From an uncultured bacterium (GTDB lineage Bacteria > Cyanobacteriota > Vampirovibrionia > Gastranaerophilales > Gastranaerophilaceae): DNA of 6,274 nt. Under the pieces are notes generated by a model. That model was given only the letters and a program-made list of their open reading frames with translations, did no database searches and was not told where the DNA came from. The position numbers were made by a program, and so were the translations under genes. The stretch's first letter is position 1. Every line of letters starts with the position of its first letter. Positions 1 to 5,265 of the stretch are shown piece after piece. Where the stretch lies: positions 1 to 6,274 of the forward strand of contig USJT01000070.1 of NCBI GenBank assembly GCA_900555175.1. Reading direction: 5' to 3'.

Positions 1-304
1 CACCAATGCAGCTGTTTAAATATTCAATCGTACTTATTTTTTCATCGTACAAATACTTGATAAAATTCAAATATGCCGCGTTGTATGAAGTTATTACCAA
101 ATTTATTTCAAATCCGTCTGTGCAGAATGGCTCGTAATCATATACAACATAACTGTTATATTTACTTTTCCACTCTTTTCTTTCGATGCGGCTGTTATTT
201 TCTTCTATAATATCTTCAAGCCACGCTAGGACATCTTTGTTTACGTTTTTCATTTCCAAGCGATTGTACTTGCTGCAATCGTGACAATCATTTCCCATTA
301 ACAT
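1..304 (-). CDS. Hypothetical protein with N-terminal CHDC motif, partial (C-terminus beyond window)
   Basis: This reading frame stays open for 101 codons from an ATG at 304-302 to the left edge, which is unlikely by chance in such AT-rich DNA. The start is chosen because a GGAG site (complement of 314-317) lies 9 nt upstream. A second ATG at 298-296 would be 15 nt away. The protein begins MLMGNDCHDCSKYNRLEMKN. C7, H8 and C10 could be part of a metal site, but no second Cys pair is visible in the portion present. The rest is a soluble, charged, Tyr- and Asn-rich sequence with an acidic helix (DVLAWLEDIIEENN, about residues 25-38) followed by beta-like stretches (SYVVYDYEPFCTDGFEINLV). There is no signal peptide or membrane segment. 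I do not recognise the family and assign no function. It is divergent from the response regulator operon. Confidence 0.72.
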   Translation of the reverse strand, partial: MLMGNDCHDCSKYNRLEMKNVNKDVLAWLEDIIEENNSRIERKEWKSKYNSYVVYDYEPFCTDGFEINLVITSYNAAYLNFIKYLYDEKISTIEYLNSCIG

Positions 305-313
305 GTTAAATTA

Positions 314-317
314 CTCC
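314..317 (-). promoter_or_regulatory. Ribosome binding site GGAG of the left-edge gene
   Basis: On the minus strand GGAG stands 9 nt before the ATG at 304. This supports that start over the in-frame ATG two codons downstream. Confidence 0.6.
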
Positions 318-448
318 ACAAATATGTTATATGTAAATTTTAAAACCTTTTTCACGGTAAATAATCCCCTTTAGGTATAAGTATAAAATAGTGAAATATG
401 GTTATTTATTATTTTCAAAATTTGTCTTTTATTAAGTTTTTATTTCTT

Positions 449-454
449 TATAAT
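449..454 (+). promoter_or_regulatory. Candidate -10 box (TATAAT) of the two-component operon
   Basis: TATAAT matches the sigma-70-type -10 consensus exactly. The only -35 at suitable spacing is poor (TTTATT at 427-432, 16-bp spacer). Initiation here would give a leader of about 65 nt before the ATG at 525. Chance matches are common in DNA this AT-rich, so this is tentative. Confidence 0.3.
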
Positions 455-524
455 TAATTGAAAAAAAAGAGTTTTTATTGAATTATTTAAAAAAGGGTTG
501 TGTCATAAAAATAAGGAATTTTGA

Positions 525-1232
525 ATGAACGAAAAACGTATTTTAATAGTTGATGACGATGACGAAATCAGAGAACTTTTAGAGTTTGATGTACGTGCCA
601 GCGGATATTTTGTAGATACTGCAAAAGACGGTATGGAAGGGCTTAACAAAGCTTTAAACAATACGTATGATTTAATTTTGCTTGATGTAATGATGCCTAA
701 AATGAACGGGTTTGATGTATGCAAAAATATTCGTCAGGCAAAACTTGCTATTCCTATTTTAATGCTTACCGCAAAAGGTACTATTGATGACAAGACAGAA
801 GGTTTTGACTGCGGAGCAGATGATTATCTTGTAAAACCTTTTGATGTACAAGAAGTTTTGTTAAGAATAAGAGTTTTATTAAGACGTAATCAAGTTGAGG
901 ATAAAACCGCACTTTCAGATGAAGTTTTGAATGTCGGAGATATTGAAATTTTTCCTGAAACGCTTGAAGCAGTGGTCGTTAACAAAAAAGTTAAACTTAC
1001 ACCGACAGAATTTGAAATTTTATATTGCCTGATGCAACATTTTAATAATGCGGTTACACTTGCAAAATTATTAGATGATGTATGGGGTTATGACAGTGAT
1101 GAAGATGTTAGAATGTTGAGAGTTCATGTAGGCGGATTGAGAAACAAAATCGAGCCTGACACAAAACATCCAAAATACTTGCACACTGTTACTAATGTAG
1201 GTTACAAATTAACACCGTTTGGTGAAGGTTAA
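525..1232 (+). CDS. OmpR/PhoB-family response regulator
   Basis: This is a two-domain transcription factor of 235 aa, the usual length for the OmpR/PhoB class. The N-terminal receiver (about residues 5-119) has the acidic pocket D10-D12, the phosphoacceptor D54 (LLDVMMP), T82 (MLTAK) and K104 (LVKPF), so phosphotransfer chemistry should be intact. The C-terminal winged helix (about 134-230) has the recognition-helix segment MLRVHVGGLRNKIE. Its wing reads TVTNVGYKL, where most relatives have TVRGVGYRL, so the wing contacts may differ. The start is supported by AAGGA at 513-517, 7 nt before the ATG. The gene is first in its operon and is followed after 5 nt by a histidine kinase, its likely partner. 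That kinase's SD lies inside the last codons of this gene. Target genes cannot be told from the sequence. The class is certain, but a specific name such as PhoB or RpaB is not justified. Confidence 0.96.
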   Translation: MNEKRILIVDDDDEIRELLEFDVRASGYFVDTAKDGMEGLNKALNNTYDLILLDVMMPKMNGFDVCKNIRQAKLAIPILMLTAKGTIDDKTEGFDCGADDYLVKPFDVQEVLLRIRVLLRRNQVEDKTALSDEVLNVGDIEIFPETLEAVVVNKKVKLTPTEFEILYCLMQHFNNAVTLAKLLDDVWGYDSDEDVRMLRVHVGGLRNKIEPDTKHPKYLHTVTNVGYKLTPFGEG

Positions 1233-1237
1233 ATTTT

Positions 1238-2911
1238 ATGTTCGGAAAACATTTGAAAATCGTTGAACAAATTATAATTGTATTTATTTTTGCAGTTATA
1301 ATTCCAACAACCATAAGCGGATTTATAATAAACAATATTAACCAGCAATCAATGAGATATCAGTTGAGAGAATCTGCTGTCTTGATTGCAAATATGGTAT
1401 CTGATGAAATTGACTTTTTCAACAAAACAATTCTGAGTAATTTGGAACAAATAGTATTCACTTTTGAACATTTGCCAAACCAAAAATCTAAAGAGCAATA
1501 TTTAAAAGAAGTAAAAAACCAACTTGATGATTGCGAAGAATTAAAAATTATTGATGAAAAAGATCTTGAAGCTCTTCACAAAAGAAATAAACAGAACAAA
1601 CAAGCTTCCGTAATTCTGAAAATGAAAGGAAGCCAATATCTTATCGCAACCTTTAAACTTGATGCAATAAAAGATGAACTTTTCAAATCTCTTGCAGATG
1701 ATAAAAGGCAGATTTATGTTTTAACAGATGACGGCTACTTACTAGCAGAACATAATTATACTGAAGAAACCTACAAAAAGACTCTTGCACTTCTGCCGAA
1801 TAAATTGAAGAAAAACAAACCTGTAATCTTTGGGGATGTAAAAAACCAACCATTAGTATATGTTTCAAAAGATGAGCCAAAGATTACAATTATAGTTAAC
1901 ACAACCGAAAAAGTTACGCAAAAAGCAATTACAAATAACAGTTTAAAAATTATACTTTCCTGCCTTTTTGCAACATTCACAATCATTTTTGTTGTCGGCT
2001 TATACACATACTATCTTTACATCAATATAAGACAGCTTTTCAAAGGGATTATTGCAATTTCCAAAGGTAATTATGAACGTCAAATAAGACTTTTAACAAC
2101 AGCCTTTACACCTCATGAAATAATCTTTTTGGCATTTGAATTTAACCGTATGGCAACAGAAATTCATAAATCCTACATACAGTTAAAAAAGAACAATATT
2201 GAACTAAAACAATTAAACGAATTTCGTTCAAACCTTATTGATACCGTAAGCCATGAACTCAGAACTCCTCTGACAAGTATTCAAGGCTACACCTCAAGGC
2301 TTATGCGCCAAGATATAACAATTGATGAAGAAACAAGACAAAAATCTTTGAGAATAATCAAAGAACAATCAGAACGCTTAAAACGCTTAATCGATGATTT
2401 GTTGACAATTCCTGATATCGAAGGAATGCGACTAAGAACAAAAATTGAACAGGTATGGGTGCCTGAAGTTCTTGAAGAGTCAAGAATTTTGATTAAAAAC
2501 AAAGATCACAAAGAAATTATATTTAATATAAACGAAGATTTCCCGCTAATCCAAGCAGACAAAGACAGATTGCTCCAAGTTTTCGTTAACCTGCTTGAAA
2601 ATGCGGCAAAATACGCCTCAGAAGGTTCTAAAATCGTAGTTGATACAGAAGTTAAAGACGATAAAGCAAAAATCTATGTAAAAAATGATTGCGAAGTTAT
2701 ACCACCTAAAAAATTAAACAAACTTTTTGAAAAATTTATACGTCTTGACGATAATACAACACGAACCACTCGTGGAACAGGTTTGGGATTATTTATAGTA
2801 AAAGGTCTTGTTGAAGCAATGAATGGAGAAATTAAACTTCACAGCGACAAGAATTGCGGTTTCTGTGTTGAATTAACCTTCAAACTTGCAAATGTTACGG
2901 AGAATGTTTAA
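1238..2911 (+). CDS. Membrane sensor histidine kinase (Cache-like sensor, HAMP, HisKA, HATPase_c)
   Basis: This 557-aa inner-membrane kinase probably phosphorylates the regulator encoded just upstream. TM1 is at about residues 10-32 and TM2 at about 236-262. They enclose some 200 extracytoplasmic residues: a long helix, then a Cache-like pattern (IYVLTDDGYLLAEHN at 159-173, ITIIVNTTEK at 216-225), so a small-molecule signal is plausible. This domain call is by pattern only. A HAMP domain (about 262-314) and a coiled coil lead to HisKA with phosphoacceptor H339 (SHELRTPLTSIQGY). The ATPase domain has an N box (N451, N455 in NLLENAAKYA) and an intact G2 box (RGTGLGLFIVKGL, 512-524). The G1 box is unusual: VKNDCEVIPP (481-490) lacks both glycines and has Asn for Asp of DxGxG. 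GAAGG at 1224-1228, inside the regulator gene, is 9 nt before the ATG, which suggests translational coupling. The stop codon directly abuts the tadA ATG. Confidence 0.94.
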   Translation: MFGKHLKIVEQIIIVFIFAVIIPTTISGFIINNINQQSMRYQLRESAVLIANMVSDEIDFFNKTILSNLEQIVFTFEHLPNQKSKEQYLKEVKNQLDDCEELKIIDEKDLEALHKRNKQNKQASVILKMKGSQYLIATFKLDAIKDELFKSLADDKRQIYVLTDDGYLLAEHNYTEETYKKTLALLPNKLKKNKPVIFGDVKNQPLVYVSKDEPKITIIVNTTEKVTQKAITNNSLKIILSCLFATFTIIFVVGLYTYYLYINIRQLFKGIIAISKGNYERQIRLLTTAFTPHEIIFLAFEFNRMATEIHKSYIQLKKNNIELKQLNEFRSNLIDTVSHELRTPLTSIQGYTSRLMRQDITIDEETRQKSLRIIKEQSERLKRLIDDLLTIPDIEGMRLRTKIEQVWVPEVLEESRILIKNKDHKEIIFNINEDFPLIQADKDRLLQVFVNLLENAAKYASEGSKIVVDTEVKDDKAKIYVKNDCEVIPPKKLNKLFEKFIRLDDNTTRTTRGTGLGLFIVKGLVEAMNGEIKLHSDKNCGFCVELTFKLANVTENV

Positions 2912-3343
2912 ATGAAAAGAGCAATAAAACTTGCCAATAAAGCAACAGGAGAAATTCCCGTCGGAGCATTAATTATAAAAGACGGAGAAGTTATCGCAGA
3001 AACATTTAATCAAAAAGAAATGACAAATGATGTTACAGCTCATGCAGAAATTTTAGCAATTCGAGAAGCAGAACAAAAATTGGGCAGATGGCGTCTTGAT
3101 GATTGCGAAATGTATGTAACGCTGGAGCCTTGTCCGATGTGTGCTTGGGCAATAATTTCCGCAAGAATTAAAGCAGTCTACTTTGGCTCTTACGATAGCA
3201 ACTATGGAGCTTTGGGTTCAGTAATTGATTTGAGAAAACTCTCAAACTCAAAGATGAAAGTCTATGGTGGAATTATGGAAGAAGAATGTAATAAAATATT
3301 GAAAGATTATTTTGAAGGTTTACGAAATGATAACAAAAACTGA
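2912..3343 (+). CDS. tadA: tRNA-specific adenosine deaminase TadA
   Basis: This is a zinc-dependent deaminase of the CDA fold, 143 aa. TadA converts A34 to inosine in the anticodon of tRNA-Arg(ACG), which allows decoding of CGU, CGC and CGA. The catalytic motifs are clear: H44-A-E46 (TAHAEI) with the proton-shuttling glutamate, and the zinc cysteines C74 and C77 in LEPCPMC. GEIPVGA (13-19) and the downstream YGALGS are also family hallmarks. The usual Gly after PCxMCA is Trp79. The N-terminus is several residues shorter than in E. coli TadA and cannot be extended, because the kinase stop codon lies in frame immediately before the ATG. GGAG at 2899-2902, 9 nt upstream and inside the kinase gene, fixes this start. 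Its 3' end overlaps the next gene by 17 nt. A related nucleoside or guanine deaminase is the alternative, but the motif set favours TadA. Confidence 0.9.
   Translation: MKRAIKLANKATGEIPVGALIIKDGEVIAETFNQKEMTNDVTAHAEILAIREAEQKLGRWRLDDCEMYVTLEPCPMCAWAIISARIKAVYFGSYDSNYGALGSVIDLRKLSNSKMKVYGGIMEEECNKILKDYFEGLRNDNKN
3314..3318 (+). promoter_or_regulatory. Ribosome binding site GAAGG that sets the start of the TIGR02757 gene
   Basis: GAAGG stands 8 nt before the ATG at 3327. The alternative TTG start at 3312-3314 overlaps this site and has no SD of its own at proper spacing, so ATG 3327 is chosen. Confidence 0.65.
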
Positions 3344-4085
3344 AATTGATAAACTGGCTGAAAAATATGAAAATACAGATTTTATAAAAGATGATCCGAT
3401 ACAATTTCCGCACAAATACGATAAAACAAAAGAAGATTGCGAAATATCAGGTTTTATATCATCACTTTTGGCCTACGGAAACAGAAAAGTTTTTATAAAA
3501 AAATTAAATGAATTATTCACAAATATTGCACAAGATGAACCTTACAACTTCATCCTAAACTTTGAACAAGGCGCATTAAAAGATTTCAACTACCGTTTTG
3601 GGACAACCGAAGATTTTAATGAAATTTTCAAAGTATTACGTACACTATATGAAAAAGACGGTGGCTTAGAAACTCTTTTTAAATATGGATATGAAAATCC
3701 GGTTAATGACAATATGTTTATCCCGGTTACGGATTATTTTTATTCAAGATTTTCTAAAGAAACTTCGCAGGGCGCATATTTTATGATTCCAAACCCTAGA
3801 AAAGGCGGTGCTATGAAGCGTATGTGTATGTATCTCAGATGGATGGTAAGAAAAGGCCCTGTGGATTTTGGAATTTGGAATTTTATGAAGCCGTCAGAAT
3901 TGTTAATTCCACTGGATACACATGTTGCAAGATTATCAAGAGAAATGGGACTTTTAACAAGAAAAGCGAATGATTTTAAATCAGTGCTAGAAATTACCTC
4001 AAATTTGAAAAAATTCAACCCTGAAGATCCAGTAAAATACGATTTTGCAATGTTTGGCTATGGAGTAAATGAAAATAAAAAATAA
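3327..4085 (+). CDS. TIGR02757/DUF2400 family protein
   Basis: A soluble 252-aa protein, typical in length for the TIGR02757 (DUF2400) family, whose biochemical function I do not know to be established. Recognisable blocks, numbered from ATG 3327, are DPIQFPHKY (23-31), FISSLLAYGNRKVFIKKL (43-60), KRMCMYLRWMVR (164-175), VDFGIW (179-184), IPLDTHVARLSREMGLL (194-210) and DPVKYDFAMFGYG (234-246). The LDTHVARL segment with D197 resembles the catalytic-Asp region of helix-hairpin-helix (HhH-GPD) DNA glycosylases such as EndoIII and MutY. A nucleic-acid-related role is therefore conceivable, but that is inference. No Cys cluster for an iron-sulfur centre is visible at the C-terminus. Its start lies inside tadA (17-nt overlap), so it is the last gene of the operon and is probably translationally coupled. 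An in-frame TTG at 3312 would add five residues but overlaps the SD. Confidence 0.88.
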   Translation: MITKTEIDKLAEKYENTDFIKDDPIQFPHKYDKTKEDCEISGFISSLLAYGNRKVFIKKLNELFTNIAQDEPYNFILNFEQGALKDFNYRFGTTEDFNEIFKVLRTLYEKDGGLETLFKYGYENPVNDNMFIPVTDYFYSRFSKETSQGAYFMIPNPRKGGAMKRMCMYLRWMVRKGPVDFGIWNFMKPSELLIPLDTHVARLSREMGLLTRKANDFKSVLEITSNLKKFNPEDPVKYDFAMFGYGVNENKK

Positions 4086-4098
4086 AAAATTTTGCTAA

Positions 4099-4140
4099 TT
4101 TATCCATAACCTGAATAGCGGGTAGAGCGACTACGCTCCT
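4099..4140. repeat. 42-bp repeat, copy 1
   Basis: This copy starts TTTATCCATAACCTGAAT and ends CGCTCCT. It matches copy 2 at 38 of 42 positions by my alignment, with all four differences being transitions. The core GAGCG-ACTA-CGCTC (4125-4138) can form a 5-bp stem with a 4-nt loop. The copy is bracketed by 6-bp inverted arms, TGCTAA at 4093-4098 and TTAGCA at 4144-4149. It begins 13 nt after the TIGR02757 stop codon. Confidence 0.85.
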
Positions 4141-4145
4141 TCTTT
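4125..4145 (+). terminator. Weak terminator candidate after the two-component/tadA operon
   Basis: The 5-bp GAGCG/CGCTC stem of repeat copy 1 is followed by CTTCTTT at 4139-4145, which is only moderately T-rich. It could end plus-strand transcription, but the short stem and interrupted T-tract make this a weak call. Confidence 0.22.
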
Positions 4146-4163
4146 AGCAGTTCCAAAATAAAT

Positions 4164-4205
4164 TTTATCCATAACCTGAATGGCGGATGGAGCGGCTACG
4201 CTCCT
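4164..4205. repeat. 42-bp repeat, copy 2
   Basis: The second copy starts 65 bp after the first. Its core GGAGCG-GCTA-CGCTCC (4189-4204) forms a 6-bp stem. Beyond a short internal loop the pairing can extend through GGCG (4182-4185) with CGCC (4209-4212), which lies in the last codons of the GGDEF gene. The final two bases of this copy belong to the TAG stop codon of that gene (complement of 4204-4206). Confidence 0.85.
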
Positions 4206-5076
4206 ACTCGCCCAAGTTAATTTGTGAGAATTGAACAATTTTGTTTTTACCGCGTTTTTTAGCGTTATACAAAGCGTGTTCTGCATAACGGATTATTGTA
4301 TTTGCATCTTCTTCAGTATTTTCAATGCAAGGATATGTTGCAATTCCGCCTGAAATAGTAATCGGATGTCTTTCTTCTTCTCCTGCAGGAATAAATTCCA
4401 TTTTTTCTATATCTTTTCTAAATCTTTCAGCGAATAAGAAAGCATTTTCTTCAGAAGTGTTAGGCAAGATAAGTAAAAATTCTTCATCTCCGTAACGAGT
4501 TAAAATATCTTCTTTTCTGATAAGTTGTTTCAATTTATCAGCGATAGAACGTAAAAGAACATCGCCCCATTCATAACCGTAAATATCATTTACAACCTTG
4601 AAAAAGTCTAAGTCAAACAACAGACAAGAAAGTTTAGTGCCGTAACGTCTTGCACGAGAGATTTCCTGTTCAAGGCGTTCTTGCATATATTTTCTGTTAT
4701 GAAGACCTGTCAATTCATCAGTTGTAGAAACAAGTTTCAATTTGTCACGCAATTCTTTATATTTTAGAAGTGCGGTAGCTCTAATAACAAGTTCCATATT
4801 ATCAACAGGGGTTTTTATAAAATCGAAAATCACTGCTCTGACAGTTGTACCTTTGAAAACATCACCGATAAATAAAGTCGGAGCTTTGAATTTTGTTGTC
4901 ATCAAAACATCTTTAATATTTGGAACACTTTCAATCACTAAAAGTCCGGGATTAAGAGTTTCGTAATCTTTCAGCTTTTCAGCACTTTCAATTCTTACAT
5001 TAGTGTCATCAATTTGAGCTAATACATCTGCAAGCTTTGATTCGTTTTTATCTGTATAAACAACAATATTCTTCAT
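4204..5076 (-). CDS. Receiver-like/GGDEF-domain protein with degenerate active site
   Basis: This cytoplasmic protein of 290 aa has an N-terminal receiver-like fold (about 1-112) and a C-terminal GGDEF domain (about 118-285). GGDEF family features are present: DELTGLHNRKYM (120-131), the metal-binding region FDLDFFKVVND (154-164), GD (171-172) and an I-site R187-K-E-D190 exactly five residues before the signature. The signature itself is RYGDEEF (194-200), so the second Gly of GG(D/E)EF is Asp. GH has become GY (166-167), and the late AD-ALY motif is AEHALY. Synthesis of c-di-GMP is therefore doubtful, while I-site binding is plausible. In the receiver part, D9 and K88 persist, but the phosphoacceptor position is E49 (LLVIES) and the conserved Thr/Ser is G71. 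The start is ATG 5076, because GAGGG lies 7 nt upstream. A TTG at 5145 would add 23 residues without a good SD. The gene is transcribed toward the TIGR02757 gene and away from rimI. Confidence 0.9.
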   Translation of the reverse strand: MKNIVVYTDKNESKLADVLAQIDDTNVRIESAEKLKDYETLNPGLLVIESVPNIKDVLMTTKFKAPTLFIGDVFKGTTVRAVIFDFIKTPVDNMELVIRATALLKYKELRDKLKLVSTTDELTGLHNRKYMQERLEQEISRARRYGTKLSCLLFDLDFFKVVNDIYGYEWGDVLLRSIADKLKQLIRKEDILTRYGDEEFLLILPNTSEENAFLFAERFRKDIEKMEFIPAGEEERHPITISGGIATYPCIENTEEDANTIIRYAEHALYNAKKRGKNKIVQFSQINLGE

Positions 5077-5083
5077 TTTTATT

Positions 5084-5088
5084 CCCTC
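5084..5088 (-). promoter_or_regulatory. Ribosome binding site GAGGG that sets the start of the GGDEF gene
   Basis: On the minus strand AGAGGGAAT precedes the ATG at 5076-5074, with 7 nt between GAGGG and ATG. The upstream TTG at 5145 has only a distant GGAG, about 17 nt away. Confidence 0.75.
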
Positions 5089-5178
5089 TGTGACAATATC
5101 CGTTGAAATCTTTTTTGTTTTAATTGGAATTTTGTATTCTATCAAAATTTTATTGAATACTTACTCCAATTTTACCCA

Positions 5179-5207
5179 ATATTAGCACATTTGGCTGGTT
5201 AAATCAA
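5179..5207 (-). promoter_or_regulatory. Candidate promoter of the GGDEF gene (-35 TTGATT, extended -10 TGC-TAATAT)
   Basis: On the minus strand TTGATT (complement of 5202-5207) is followed after exactly 17 bp by TAATAT (complement of 5179-5184), which is preceded by TGC as in extended -10 promoters. Each hexamer matches consensus at four of six positions. Initiation near 5172 would give a leader of about 95 nt. This is the best-spaced promoter-like pair in the window. Confidence 0.45.
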
Positions 5208-5250
5208 TAGCTAAACAAAATTTAATAAATAAGCAGGGCAAGTTTTTCTA

Positions 5251-5259
5251 TGCTAAAAT
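5251..5259 (+). promoter_or_regulatory. Extended -10 element (TGC-TAAAAT) placed for leaderless rimI transcription
   Basis: TAAAAT at 5254-5259 matches the -10 consensus at five of six positions and has the extended TG motif. Its last base is 6 nt before the A of the rimI ATG at 5266, so transcription would be expected to start at or within a base or two of the start codon. No convincing -35 hexamer is seen 16-18 bp upstream, which is tolerable for extended -10 promoters. Confidence 0.42.
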
Positions 5260-5265
5260 CAGTAT

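Larger units (their letters stand above)
305..524. other. Divergent intergenic region, very AT-rich
   Basis: These 220 bp separate the minus-strand hypothetical gene from the response regulator and must hold both promoters. I see no tRNA, small gene or strong hairpin. There are homopolymer-like A and T tracts around 434-498. A perfect TATAAT lies at 449-454. No clear -35/-10 pair could be assigned for the minus-strand gene. Confidence 0.6.
4086..4203. other. Convergent intergenic region filled by a duplicated 42-bp repeat
   Basis: These 118 bp separate two genes that converge. Most of the space is taken up by two imperfect copies of one 42-bp sequence, each with a GC-rich hairpin core in otherwise AT-rich DNA. 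No open frame or tRNA is seen. No classical terminator with a strong U-tract could be identified on either strand. Confidence 0.7.
5077..5265. other. Divergent intergenic region between the GGDEF gene and rimI
   Basis: These 189 bp hold the presumed promoters of both flanking genes: the minus-strand TTGATT/TAATAT pair and the plus-strand TGCTAAAAT next to the rimI ATG. TTAGC (5182-5186) and GCTAA (5210-5214) form a spaced inverted repeat around the minus-strand promoter. I see no RNA gene or small coding frame here. Confidence 0.5.

Noticed and set aside
503..724. Minus-strand open frame opposite the response regulator start
   Set aside because: It is a shadow of the well-supported receiver domain, Ser-rich and of low complexity, without family resemblance.
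1683..2007. Minus-strand open frames inside the kinase sensor region
   Set aside because: They lie opposite a coding frame with clear domain continuity and have no homology I can recognise.
2287..2502. Minus-strand open frame opposite the HisKA region
   Set aside because: The plus strand encodes the conserved H box and following helix, so this is an antisense artefact.
3312..3326. TTG start five codons upstream for the TIGR02757 gene
   Set aside because: It overlaps the GAAGG ribosome binding site that serves the ATG at 3327.
3740..4018. Minus-strand open frame within the TIGR02757 gene
   Set aside because: The plus-strand frame carries the conserved LDTHV and family blocks, so the antisense frame is incidental.
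4099..4205. Two direct repeats as a minimal CRISPR array
   Set aside because: Only two imperfect copies exist, the intervening sequence is 23 bp, no cas genes are near, and the repeat touches a stop codon.
4742..4966. Plus-strand open frame within the GGDEF gene
   Set aside because: It is opposite the receiver-like domain, has no SD, and shows no protein-like pattern of its own.
4204..5076. Calling the GGDEF gene an active diguanylate cyclase
   Set aside because: The second signature Gly is Asp and further hallmark residues are changed, so catalytic activity cannot be assumed.
5077..5145. N-terminal extension of the GGDEF protein from a TTG start
   Set aside because: An excellent GAGGG site 7 nt before ATG 5076 and the start of the receiver-like strand MKNIVVYTD favour the shorter form.
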